From: Beaufortia kweichowensis
Taxonomy: Eukaryota > Chordata > Actinopteri > Cypriniformes > Gastromyzontidae
NCBI GenBank assembly: GCA_019155185.1
Contig: CM032806.1
Location: 168,501-232,500 of the forward strand
Direction of reading: 5' to 3'
Length of the DNA: 64,000 nucleotides
The notes below the pieces were generated by a model. That model was not told the origin of the DNA. It did not search any database and saw only the letters and a list, made by a program, of their open reading frames with translations. This document shows, piece after piece, positions 1 through 16,860 of the stretch (within the stretch, counting starts at the first letter, position 1; each line of letters starts with the position of its first letter). Made by a program: the position numbers and the translations under genes.

Positions 1-679
1 GTAGCAAAGCCATGGTAAATGTGTGGTTTAACTACAGTAACCACGTTTGTTTATTTGTAGTAAATATTCATGATGAATATTCACGAATGAAGGCATACTC
101 AGTGTGCTATTCATAAAAATAATCCTTTCTGTTCAATTCTGTTATGATATGGGTAATAACAGTTTCATTCTTATATAGAGAATCATATCACTTTCATATG
201 ATTATCATCATCATCAAGATTCTCTTCTGACGTGCGTGAAGCTCTCAAACAACATGACGTGAGTCACATGTTCACTTCTGATTTATTACATTTATGTTCG
301 TCTTGTGTGGCATCTTTACGTTCATATTTATTTACATAAATGATCAGGTGATAGTGAGGCTTTGCAGATAAATATAAAAGTTACTGAACTGTTGTCGTAA
401 CACATTACAGTACTACATTTATCAAATATTTCTGAAATATTGACTGGCTGTGTCGGCGGTGACGTCATCAGGTGAAGGATTGCTAAAACCAGATCTGAAT
501 TCAAGGACTTTTTTATGTTTAATCAACAGTTGAAAGTAATTCTAACCTAAATAAACCTGATTAAACTAAACTGCTTCTGTTCATACACATCAAACTATTG
601 TGAAAGAGAAAAAACATTCAACCGAATATATTTGTTGTAAATTAAAACTCCTGAAACGTTTATGACCCTTTCAGGCCAT

Positions 680-745
680 GACATGTGAGGATGGAGGACA
701 TGTGAGGATGGAGGACATGTGAGGATGGAGGACATGTGAGGATGA
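680..745. repeat. 17-bp minisatellite, about 4 copies
   Basis: The unit GACATGTGAGGATGGAG is repeated head to tail almost perfectly about four times; the last unit decays into a GATGAAG sequence. A (GAA)n run follows at about 790-814. No coding role is visible. Confidence 0.85.
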
Positions 746-789
746 AGCGGTCAGGTGGAGCAGAAAGGGCACGTAAAATAAAAGCACTT

Positions 790-814
790 CAAGAAGAAGA
801 AGAAGAAGAAGAAA
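790..814. repeat. (GAA)n microsatellite
   Basis: Short run of about seven GAA units, just 3' of the 17-bp minisatellite and in non-coding sequence. Confidence 0.85.
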
Positions 815-2137
815 TGTTGCTCAATTCTGTTTAGGCCTCAAGTGCAGGTCAGTTTTTTCTTCCCCTACTTTTATCATCACTTAAAATACTGTATGCTAAA
901 AGACATTAATATAAATAATATATATACAATTGCATGAGTATTTCAGCAGACAAATCTTAGCATTCTTTTATATAGGTAGGAAGGGAACAAACATGAGTCA
1001 TAAAAATGCAATAACATTTTATTATAATTTTTAAAAAACATATTTTTTCATGAGAAGTAGAGAGAAAACAGCAGCTTTGGACTTCTGGCATAAATACTTC
1101 TACAAAGCTCTTTGCAGACCCATGGTATCTGATATACGGACTGATTTACATCAAGATTGCTTGTAAATGATGGACATGCTGTGTAATACATTTATTTTAG
1201 AAAATGAAATGAGGGAAAATAGGGTTTTTTTGTGGTTTCTGAGTGGCTGTGGGATTTCCAGGCCTGACCCTTTCTTTAAAGCTTTATAATACATGATAAA
1301 TAATGTAGTAAATATTAAAATGACATGGATCATTATTGAAATGGATTTGAAGTCTCAGTAAAGCAGCATGAACACACACGCAGGGAGTGATGAAAGTGTG
1401 TGTGTGTTATTGATGGTATCTGCAGTAGTAGTGTTATGTCGTGTTATGGTCAGAATACCGCGTGACCTTACGTGATCAAATGCACCGCAGGCTTTCAGAT
1501 AAGAGCTGTAATAAAAGAGGCCAATGAGTTGAGCAGACTGTAATTATTTGTGTCCTGTCAAGAAAAGAACCTCCAGACCCGTGCGATCCAAATCTGCAGT
1601 CCAAGCCGAGACAAATACAGGCCCGTTCTCAACGATCCACTGAAATTACTTCAGTTTGTCATGAACGCTTCTGCCATCGGCAGCAAACAATATCATCTGC
1701 TTGCAAATGTGAATCTTCAGTTCTTTGCAGATGAATCATTGCTGTAGCTGTGAGCTGTTTTATCTTAAATAAATATAGTGCTATAGTGCAAAATAAAATA
1801 AAAATTCTGTAGAAGGTTTTATCCATCCTCTGCATGCGCTATTCTTTATTTAATCACTTTTTAATAATTAGCTTCAATGATTTGGTTCAGGTCTGAGTTT
1901 CTAGCGTTGACTATTAGTTTATTTTTCAGAAAATCTGCAGCTGGATTCATATATTAAAGCTGCGAGACTCCTTGAGAAATCACTTCACGTGTGTGTTTCC
2001 TGATTTGGCAAATTTGAAGTTTACCGTCATGGTGGCAAACTGAGAGATAAGAGCGGTAAGAGCATCATTCATTTATTCTCTTATCTGTTTGTCAAGGCTC
2101 TTTTTAATCCTGCTCGTTTTGTGCCGCCTTAGAGAAA

Positions 2138-2177
2138 GTGTGTGTGTGTGTCTGTGTGTGTGTGTGTCTGTGTGTGT

Positions 2178-2222
<45 letters not shown>

Positions 2223-2309
2223 TGTGTGTCTGTGTGTGTGTGTGTCTGTGTGTGTGTGTCTGTGTGTGTGTGTGTGTGTGTGTGTCTGTGTGTGTGTGTC
2301 TGTGTGTGT

Positions 2310-2378
<69 letters not shown>

Positions 2379-2419
2379 TGTGTGTGTGTGCTGTGTGTGT
2401 GTGTGTGTGTGTCTGTGTG

Positions 2420-2451
<32 letters not shown>

Positions 2452-2461
2452 CCTGTGTGTG

Positions 2462-2521
<60 letters not shown>
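2138..2521. repeat. (GT)n microsatellite, about 384 bp
   Basis: Nearly continuous TG/GT dinucleotides interrupted by CTGT variants and a few GCCTGT units. Cys-Val open frames across it are repeat artefacts. Alternating purine-pyrimidine tracts of this length can adopt Z-DNA, but nothing nearby shows a function. Confidence 0.95.
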
Positions 2522-4589
2522 GCCTTTTGTCTAAATCAGATGAGAAGTGTGTGGCCTTCAGTGCAGTCTGTATGATACTGTTGGTGAAAATGAAAAGTTA
2601 CGACTGGTGTCCATAGATCAAACGTGCTGTGACGCGCTGAGCAGACGGTATAAAACAGATTATAAATGAGCACAGTGAGAATCAACAGTTTTACAAAGCC
2701 GTCACCTAATGAAGTCAAAGCGTCTGGTCCGTACACATCCGCTCCATTGAATAGTTTTACTCTGATCAATGAACAAGAATGTGTTCATGTCTCGAGCAAG
2801 AATAACGGCTGATCTGTACACTTGTTAAACTACATAGAAGAACAGGAGATTCAGTATCTGATATGTATAAACTTTCACATCATCATATTTCTATAGTGTT
2901 AGTGAAAGCAGATCTCAATAACACGCAGTTAATTGCATATTTGCATGCATTAGCAGTCTCTAATAGAGGCAGCCTTGCACACCCGCCGGATTTCAATGTT
3001 TCTTAAAAATATTGATCTCCACTAATTGACTTTCTGTCTAAGGTCTAATGATTAAACTCAAACTGCAACCTTTGCTTTGAATTTGTGAATTCCCTCAGGT
3101 ACCTTTACACAAATCAGTGTATAAACGCTCATAAACACTGCTGGAGGATTTAAGGGCTACTATTGTTCATAGAAATCATTTGCTTTTTTGTTGTGTTAAA
3201 CAGAATCAGGCGTAAATGTAAATGCACTATTTTAGAAGAAGAAGCACTTTTTTGGTTTCTTTTTTATCGTATACGTGATTTTTTTCCTCGATTTTTCTGT
3301 GATCACCGAACGCTACAGTATATTTAGGCTCTGGCAGGACTATTGAATGGTCATTTGCATACATAAATCTATCGGCGATGTGACGTTCATCAATGAACCT
3401 GCAGACACACACATCCACTGCTGACTCGAGCGTTTAATGAACTCTGACGCTGCGCTGAAAAACACTCTCTCTGTTATAATCATCATCTTCTTTTTTATAG
3501 TTTTTCATTTCTTTGATCCAGCCGTTTATTTCTGGATGTTTTAAGAGCTTTTTGGAGATGAAAGCGTTTGATTCAACAGCTGATGACATATTCTCTTGTT
3601 GTGTTGTGCTAAAGGTCAAAATGCAATGGGAATTCATTTAATTGTGAGTCAGCGGTCGCTGGCAGCGTCAAATGACTTTGGCTCCGAGTTCTTCCCGTTC
3701 CATTAGCTGCCGCTCGCCAGTTCTTCACCCTGTAAATGTGCGGTGACACGGCTGACGTTTAGTATGCACGAGATTATGAACGAGCGCCGTGAGAAGTTAA
3801 TAGGACCGACGAGCGGTCGGCCCGGACCGTCAACATCTTTACTAGGCTATCAGCGGCTCTTTAACTGCAGAGAAATACAGCTGACGTGATGTAATGAAGT
3901 GTAAGCGTAACGTCTGCTCTGTACAAAGCCTCTTTAGATATCACCTCATCTGCTCCATTGAATAGTTTTACTCTGATCAATAAACAGTTTTCTGTGGCCT
4001 TTCGCTGGTGTCACTTGTCATTGGAGAATGTAAATGCGTGTCAGAAACTAGCCTGACACTTTCCCTGCGATACATTACAATAGAGAAAAAAAGCCCATCA
4101 GCAATAAAACAGATGATGAGCCAATCGACTCGCTCCTCCTGCTGCACGCACACACACACACACACACAACATGCACACGCACACGCACTGCCGTCTATCA
4201 GACGCCTTCCGGTTTTATTTTGAAAGAAAAAGAAAAAGTAAAAACTTTGATGATAAGGACAGATGTTCATGAGATGGTTTGTTTAACCTTTGACCTGTTT
4301 CACTTTAGGTGTGACTGACCACTAAGGCGGCTCGATGAATCTTTGAGATATTCATTAAAAGCAATAATTCAACTCATTATAATGCTTGTGTTTTTGGCCG
4401 TTTGTTTTAAATGTGGCCCCAAAAAGACTTGTTAAAAGAGCCGTTTTGTGTCGTGTGTGCTCTCAACTTCTTGCTGCTTATTAAGATTTCAAAGATAAAA
4501 AGCGTAGCTCAGTAATTGCTTTCTTGAATCTGCCTTTAATAATTACACGTGGCAAAGCAGCGGTGAAAATGAGAAAGGCAGAGACTAAT
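2522..4589. other. Non-coding stretch, no gene recognised
   Basis: No supportable exon on either strand. A short CA run lies near 4149-4175. The block at about 3650-3850 is more GC-rich and less repetitive than its surroundings and could be a conserved non-coding element, but that cannot be tested from one sequence. Confidence 0.5.
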
Positions 4590-5034
4590 GGAAAACTAGA
4601 TTTTTTCACTGAATTAGAGAGCAGGACGATCCATATATTGACAATCCATCACCAAGAACCAGATCAGGAAAAGTGTTCCAGACTGTCCGGGAACAGCGAG
4701 GCAAACTGGGTGTGATGCAGTGTGGCACCAGACCTTCTGTGAGAGAGAAAGAGTTTCCAACATATCTACATATCTCACATTACTTATTTAGATATTAGGG
4801 AAATACTTGTTTTCACTGTATTTTCTTTCTGTTTTTCTTTCTGTATAGTCTATATTTAATATTTGACTTTATTTAACTTTGTGCTACATACTTTTCTTTT
4901 ATATTCACACTTGCACTACTTGTACACAGCCCAGCTGCAAATGCTTTGATAATACAAATGTACAATTTCATGCTAATCATGCCAATAAAGCAAACATAAA
5001 TTAAGATTAAAATTGAGAGAGAGAGAGAGAGAGT
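4590..5034 (+). mobile_element. Decayed L1/Tx1-type LINE 3' end
   Basis: The frame at 4524-4715 reads KLDFFTELES followed by charged residues, which resembles the region near the end of fish L1-like ORF2. It is followed by a T-rich 3' UTR-like stretch, the motif ATGCTTTGATAATACAAATG, then CATGCCAATAAAGC, and ends directly in a (GA)n run at about 5014-5034. This arrangement is typical of a family of fish non-LTR elements whose 3' end abuts a microsatellite. The protein part is short and broken, so the copy is long dead. Identification is by pattern memory, not alignment. Confidence 0.5.
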
Positions 5035-6636
5035 CCTGGTCACCAGTAATGACCAGCTGAAGAGTAGATTATCATAAATAAATGAACATAAAATATTGAT
5101 TTATTAAGTTAAAAATAGTTAAATGACATGCTAAGCGACCAATCACAGTCCTGTATTCCAGAAAGCCTTTATATGAAAACAAAGTTTCTGCAAAAGAAAA
5201 TCTGTCCTGAAGTTTCTTTATTCAAACTTCTGATGTTTGTTCAGTTCAGTAAAATTCTGTCAAGACTCAGAAAAGATTTGTGTTCTAACCCGCGATTGCG
5301 TTACGCTTCCCTGCTTGACGCAAAGGTACAAATTACATGATTATGATGTATCATGTATTCGCAAAAGTCTCTTTGTTCGGGAGAAAAATCAATAGCGAAG
5401 CTCCTGGAGCGCCTCTGCCTCGCTTTTACATTTCCAGAAAGGACGGCTCTAGAATTGCTGATTCTACATTTAGAATGACAGTGATTCATACGGCCGTGCC
5501 GTCCGGTTAGGTGGTTAACTTATACTTGAGGGTCTCCGGCTGACATTTCATCTACAACTTTGGGAAAGGTTAAGGGCCGGCAGGCTACGAGCTGCTGAAA
5601 GCCTTTAGCATGAGCTTTATTTTTAGACTCCAAAAGGAAAAACTCTGCTTTGTTTGGTCTTGTCTTTCTCAAGAGGGCAGATGAGTAATTTAGTGCTTGT
5701 GTTTTACAGGAGCTGTGTACAGGTGAAGTTGAACTAGAGAAAGACCTGTTTCTATTTTAAACGTAAGACGGAAGCAGTGACGGATGAACGTCAGGTGAGT
5801 ATCTGTGTTAATTCCACATCATCACTGTAAATCTAAAACTACTTCACTATGAAATTCCAGTTTGCTTTTACTGTAGTCGTGCATATGTAAAGATTTGATG
5901 TTTCTCCTGTGATGAGAGAGAAAATCCATCAGTTAGCTACAAACGAAGGCACAGGCGCATCATCGTTTTCTGTGCTTCTGCGTTCATGAATTGCACAATA
6001 GATGAGAGAGAAAGCGAATTACATTTCAGATGTCCTGCGCAATGGGCTGTGTTGCGTTTCCACCCCCACCGCTCGACCTTTGACCCCTTCGGCCCCAGGA
6101 CAGCAGCGTCTCGGCTCTTTTGCTTGTAATGAGGGTGTCTGATGTACCTGATGTTGACCTCGGTCTCGGCGTTGGGCCGAGCGCGTCACATTAACCCTCG
6201 GTAGACTGCGTGTGTGTGCTCCCTAATTGCCTTTAGAGTCTTTAAAACAGCACACAATCTACTGCCTGTAGAACACACAGACTGTGCTGTTGCCATGTCA
6301 AATATCTCATCCTAAAGGTGGGACTTTCTAATCTTTCGAATGAAAGTCTGGTGTTTTAGTCCATTTAGCTGTGCATTTTATTTGTGTATTGTGTATAACT
6401 GGTTTAAGCTGTCTGTTAATCATCACTCACAGATCGTCTCTCTCATGTCAATGACAGAATGAGCTGTAGATAATACTAGTCCAGATGATTTGTATTTTTC
6501 ACATCTTCTGACTGAACAAATGAAGACATTCTACAGTTTAATAAAGTGACAGAGAGAGAGTTTGTGATTTTACACCTGAGGAGTTCAGCTGAAGGAGTTC
6601 AGTCTGGATCTTTCAATGTCAGTCTATTTATTATCT
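5035..6636. other. Non-coding stretch, no gene recognised
   Basis: No supportable exon. The segment at about 6050-6210 is GC-richer, with tracts such as CTCCCTAATTGCC, and could be conserved non-coding DNA; this is a guess from composition only. Confidence 0.5.
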
Positions 6637-6859
<223 letters not shown>

Positions 6860-6965
6860 TTCTATAAATTGTGGGGACCAAATGTCAATGATCCTAAAAG
6901 TTCTGATCACCTGCGTTTATTTAAAAAAGGTTTGTGTGAGGGTTAGGGTTTGTGTGTATTTTATC
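6860..6965 (+). mobile_element. Interspersed repeat with GTGGGGACC core, partial copy
   Basis: After the GT tract the sequence reads AAATTGTGGGGACCAAATG, and further on AGGGTTAGGGTTTGTGTG. This shares its character with the longer, oppositely oriented copy at 31265-31500 and with an abundant teleost repeat I recall as typically joined to GT microsatellites. The class (probably a non-autonomous DNA element) is uncertain. Confidence 0.45.
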
Positions 6966-7647
6966 TCTGTTAGAACTGAACAAAATATAACACAATATTC
7001 CAGGACCAGGATTTAACAAAGGAAAATCCTTATTGTTACTCGTATTGTTTGATTTAGTGAATTATATCAGATGCATGGATGCGAGTGAATGTTTTAATGT
7101 CTTGAGGTTTCCTCTAGTTTTTCTTCTTCATTAAGCGAGCTCTGAAGAGTGTTAAATAATATTAATGAGCGGGAGAGCGCTTACTTACCTCGCTCGGCTC
7201 TGGCTCAAGTGATTTTATCGATCAGAGAGGAGATGTGCTTCACGACGGCAGATTATTCTGCGCTCTGATATTATCAACAGCTTTAATAAGTTGATTAGCA
7301 CAAGCGCTATCTTTAAATAGATCTAGATGATGATGTTGATTGGTTGAAACGGGCTCTCATCCATCTTTTTGATCTGCTAATAACTGGAATCCATCACTGC
7401 TTCTATCTGTTCCCCTCCTCTCCTCTGGAGTCCACAGGTTTTTAGGAGAACCGCTGCAGGAATGTAGGACAACAGCGAGCGCTCTGTTATTTGTCAGTGT
7501 GAAACTCTTCTGTGCCTCGCTGTGTCTTACTGCTGCTGCGAAACTCTGTTATGATCTGATGTGTCTGTTTTATTCTAGAAAAACACATTTAAATCAATCA
7601 GAATCATGTATCTGTGAGTGTTTGGGCTTGTAAAATTCGACCTTACA

Positions 7648-7760
7648 TGTGACCCTGTCTGTGAAAATCCAGCTCCAGCTCAAGTATTTTTTGTGATTTA
7701 CGGTTACGTCTACACTAAATCATTCTGCAAAATATAAAGAACATTCTGTACAGTTTGAGT
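7648..7760 (+). mobile_element. MITE-like fragment, TGTGACCCTGTCTGTGAAAA end
   Basis: Begins with TGTGACCCTGTCTGTGAAAA, identical to the terminal repeat of the complete element at 33389-33571, and keeps matching internal words (AAATCAT, then TAAAGAACATTC). The opposite terminal repeat is not seen, so this is a truncated or diverged copy. Confidence 0.6.
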
Positions 7761-13020
<5,260 letters not shown>

Positions 13021-14289
13021 TTTTCTTTTTTATTTCACAGTAGTAGTTCAGGCTTGTTTCAAGGGAGAATTATTAGCAGGTTTTTTATATATTTAACGAA
13101 CGGTTAAAAGACCCTCTGTTTTGATTAGTTTAGTCTTCCGTGACTTCTGCTCATACACGATGATGGGGTTAGGGGGGTCATAAACATAAAATAAAAATCA
13201 GAATTGCTGAAATTAATTCAATTCGTAAAATGTCTTTAACGTGTGTACATTATCTGCTGTCATATTTTGAAACTAACCAAACATCAGATGGATTAATTAG
13301 ACAGATTCAGGGTCAGACAGAGATTGGGTGCGTGTTAATTTTCTCGCAGTAGAAGAAGCTCAAGTCTGTCTGATCTGCTGTTGTCAGATACACGTCAGTG
13401 TGATTATTCCGGCTGTAATTGTAAAGACCTGCAGGATGGAGAGCGTCGGCTCATAATTGTCAGAGTTTCACAGGGTTAGACGTGTCATTACAGGGACGTC
13501 AATACAGCAGAAACTGAGAGGAGATTTGTAAATGATTCACTTGTCAGTAAAGGGACGGCGAGAGGCCTGCCGCCACAATCAATATACGATCCTGAGCGTA
13601 TTACAAGTTAAACATCAGAGGATCTTTGGGTCTGTTAATGATAAGACTTCAGAAATACATATAAGATGTGATGATACCTATGAATCCTGTGGCGGCTCGT
13701 GAACTGACGTTATAATAGAAACATAAATACGCGAGGTTTTTTTATTGAATTGTCAGCGGATGAGAGCGAATGTGATGGCGGGGCAGATGTGCCTCTATCA
13801 GGGGCAGTTTAAGATGCTTTCTGCCAGGCTGATTTGTCTGCTCTTGACCTTTCCAGCAAACTGTCCCATCATGCAGCGGGAGTGTTCCTGAGGGACTCCG
13901 GCTCTTCTGTAATGAGGCCTGTCATCTCCGTTCACCTCCTCGCAGACACTCTTTCAGCCCCAAACAGCTCGTGAATCGATTCCTCAGCAGCTCTTCTGAA
14001 GTCTCCTCCCAGAGCTCCTCCTTACACATTCACTTGTTGGTGAAGGATCTTGTGTCAAGCTCTTCGTGTGTGAGTGTTATTTCATCTCATCGTGTTACTT
14101 TAAAAAAAGGAAAACTCACGTAAGGAAAAAACTAAATTTAGATATAAAAAAACATATTTACAGTGTAAGTAAATAGAGTACATCTCACAAAACCTGTCAA
14201 AAAGATGCATTATGTTTCAACCCTAAATAATGCACTATATTGTCATTTCTCATTAAAAACTTCAAACTCTTAAGATTCTTTTACGTGAA

Positions 14290-14400
14290 TGTGACTGTCT
14301 GTGAAAACAGCTCATGCCACGCTGTTTTCTACATAAAAATCATTCTGTGAATGTATAACCTAGATATCAGTAAAACCACATCGGAGATTAAAATCCTAAT
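14290..14400 (+). mobile_element. MITE-like fragment, degenerate
   Basis: Starts TGTGACTGTCTGTGAAAAC, one gap away from the terminal repeat of the element at 33389-33571, and retains similar internal words (AATCATTCTG, ATAACCTAGATATC against ATAACCTTGATATC). No right-hand terminal repeat is visible. Confidence 0.45.
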
Positions 14401-14879
14401 CTCATCATTAGATTATGAGATTTAACAAATCACCAAAGGACTATAGAACAGATCAGAGTAAAAACACTGACAACTCTTTTCATTTTGTTTGTGAATTTAT
14501 TTGTTTTATACCACCGGCGAACTCAACCATGCGTTCATTTCATATTAAACATTTAAGTGAAACAACATATTCAATTAAACACAGAAATACATAAAACATC
14601 GACCAACAAATATTTTATTGATGTGTCCTGCTGATTCACATGATAGCAGCTCGTGTCATTTATTATCCAGTATCATCAAAAATAAATACAATGAAGTGAA
14701 ATGCTGATATATTTTATATTAACCTGAGAATGTTCTAGTGCTGTAAGTTCTTTACTAAGAAACTTAAACATTTGATGACATCATCAGGAGGAGGGAGGGG
14801 CTTATGTGAAGATTTCTGATTGATTACTGACAGTGTCACTCTCAGTTTTATTACTGATCTTTCTTTACATTAAACATCG

Positions 14880-14885
14880 TTTATT
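14880..14885 (-). terminator. ppic: Candidate ppic polyadenylation signal
   Basis: AATAAA on minus, about 505 nt after the ppic stop codon. A second candidate lies at 14847-14852. Chosen by position only. Confidence 0.3.
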
Positions 14886-15390
14886 TATGTTTGATGATGT
14901 GTATAAATATAAAACATTCATGTTGTTGACATTATCATCATGATGTGTGAACTCTTAATATGTGCAGACGTCAGTCTTATGATCTTCTGCCGTTTGCTTT
15001 GACCGTCCTCATCATCACAACATGAATCACAGGTGAGATGAATGAATCACTCTCTTTAGATCTGATGATTTACAGTCGCATCACATTAGATCAGTTAAGA
15101 AATGTCTTTGATGATTTTGGAAATATAGTATCAATCTTAAAAACAACATGAAGAGAGTTTATATAGAGCTAAACCTTTCCTAATAATAGAACACAATTCT
15201 TTAGGGCAGAATTAAGAGTGAAAATGTGACATACATTACAGAAGACACCAGCACATATAGAGTTTAAATGATCAGATTCAATCAACTTCATATTGTGAGA
15301 TATTTAATTGCATAATGATATGTAGAGCGCAAACATTAGTGTTTGAGACACATAAGAACATATGAATCCATCACGTGATGTACAGATGAG

Positions 15391-16559
15391 TTACCAGCCC
15401 TCCACTTCTACTATGAAGGGCTCTTTTACTTTAATATTTCCACTGTTCACTATCACACACTCGGTGTACGGCAGATTCCTCTCGTTTGTGTCCTGAAGTT
15501 CAATAGTGTGAACGACAGACTGAAAAAGACGAACAGGGAGATGAGCTGTTATTGATGACTGATGAGGATTTCTACAGTAGTGACTGTCATATGTCTGCAG
15601 GAGATCTCACCATGCCTTCCAGAACCTTTCCAAAAACGACGTGTTTGTTGTCCAGCCAGGGAGCTCTGGCCAGCGTGATGAAGAACTGAGAACCGTTTGT
15701 GTCGGGACCTGCGTTTGCCATACTGACCCATCCTACACCCAGATGCTTCAGTCTGAAGTTTTCATCAGCAAACGTGTTTCCATAAATACATTTACCTGCA
15801 GACACACAAGAACTCACATTTAATAACTTCAAAACGGATCCACGTAATGATTAAGACAGGAAAACGATCAGTGTGTGTATTGATGTGTTCATGTGGGTTT
15901 GAAATGATCAATTTTGAGGAATTAAACTATGACTTTCTGTACTGATGCAGGTTAGTTTCTCCTGACCTCCTGTTCCGTCTCCAGCTGTGATGTCTCCTCC
16001 TTGGATCATGAAATCCTTGATCACGCGATGAAACTTGCTGCCCTTATAGCCGTAACCTTTCTGAAGAGAGAACGTGTGCGATTCAATGCCATTCACACGG
16101 TTAGTGACACTACAGTCATTTTCACATGAATCACAACAGCTTTCAGTAGATCAGACACAGAGACGGGTGTTCTACGTAAGATCAGACGGTCTACCTCTCC
16201 TGTAGCAAGTGCCACAAAGTTCTGCACAGTAACAGGCACGACCTCCCCGAACAGACCCATCACAATTCTGCCAACCTCATGTCCTCCTACAGTGATGTCA
16301 AAAAACACCTGCAGCACAGGAGACGAAAAAGATTCTGCTTATAACACAACCAAATAAATACACACACAGCCATGAAATAATATAATAATAATAATAATGA
16401 TGAAAAGGGTTAGAGTGAAAGCAATATATCACACACAAACTGTTTAGAACCGTTTACACTGTATATATAGTTGTATAGTTTATAGTATTAACTGACAGTG
16501 AGATGATAATGATGTTGTGATGATGCTGTGGGAAGATGATGATGTGTGTGTGTGTGCGC

Positions 16560-16595
<36 letters not shown>

Positions 16596-16757
16596 ATGCA
16601 GTATTTTCGCCGTGATGTTGCGCAGGACACGTCGCGTTTTCTTCGCTGTGCGTCTCACCTTGTCCGTGACTTTCGGTCCGGTTCGTGTTTTATAATCTGC
16701 AGCAATAACTAAAAACGGCAAGTAAAGGACAGTCAGTGTTCGCTGAGACGCGTACAT
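15391..16757 (-). CDS. ppic: Peptidyl-prolyl cis-trans isomerase C (cyclophilin C)
   Basis: Five coding exons, complement of 15391-15519, 15611-15795, 15967-16060, 16195-16308 and 16659-16757, give 206 residues; human PPIC has 212. All introns are GT-AG and the frame is open throughout. Cyclophilins catalyse proline cis-trans isomerisation; the C form enters the secretory pathway and binds cyclosporin. Residues 1-20 form a hydrophobic signal peptide. The cyclophilin fold runs from VFFDITVGG to the end, and the catalytic set is intact: FHRVIKDFMIQGGD carries the Arg, Phe and Gln equivalents of CypA R55, F60 and Q63; NGSQFF carries the F113 equivalent; APWLDNKHVVF carries the W121 and H126 equivalents. 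The tail VEVEGW* resembles PPIC rather than PPIB. Its place next to prdm6, divergently read, matches human 5q23, which supports ppic over ppib. Confidence 0.95.
16546..16593. repeat. (GT)n microsatellite in ppic intron 1
   Basis: A GT tract with a GCGCGC interruption, lying about 65 nt inside the intron from the ppic exon 1 donor. On the ppic sense strand it is a CA repeat. Confidence 0.9.
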
Positions 16758-16860
16758 AGCGGCGCGTTTGACTCAGTCAAATGAGAGATGATTTCTTCCT
16801 GTATGACGCTCCTCCTCCCGCGCGTCACGGCGGGGCGTCAGATGCGCAGCGTCTCTCTTT
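16758..16860 (-). promoter_or_regulatory. ppic: Probable ppic promoter and 5' UTR
   Basis: GC- and CpG-rich DNA directly upstream of the ppic start, with several CRE-like half sites (TGACG, CGTCAC, GGCGTCAG). The background beyond 16860 returns to AT-rich. No TATA box is obvious at a clear distance; the start site is not mapped. Confidence 0.4.

Larger units (their letters stand above)
1..2137. other. Non-coding stretch, no gene recognised
   Basis: AT-rich sequence with no open frame that resembles a known protein and no spliced exon I can support. It holds a small 17-bp minisatellite near 680-745 and a GAA run near 790-814, listed separately. The short open frames here are the size expected by chance. 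Confidence 0.6.
13021..15390. other. Non-coding stretch; includes the probable ppic 3' UTR
   Basis: No recognisable exon. The block at about 13780-14030 is GC-richer. The right-hand end, roughly 14880-15390, is probably the 3' UTR of ppic, since that gene is read on minus and ends at 15391. A degenerate MITE-like fragment starts near 14290. Confidence 0.45.

Noticed and set aside
1550..1747. 65-residue plus frame
   Set aside because: No domain, splice or promoter support; it could be chance in unique non-coding DNA.
2089..2616. Cys-Val-rich open reading frames on plus
   Set aside because: They are translations of the GT microsatellite in several frames; no non-repeat protein signal flanks them.
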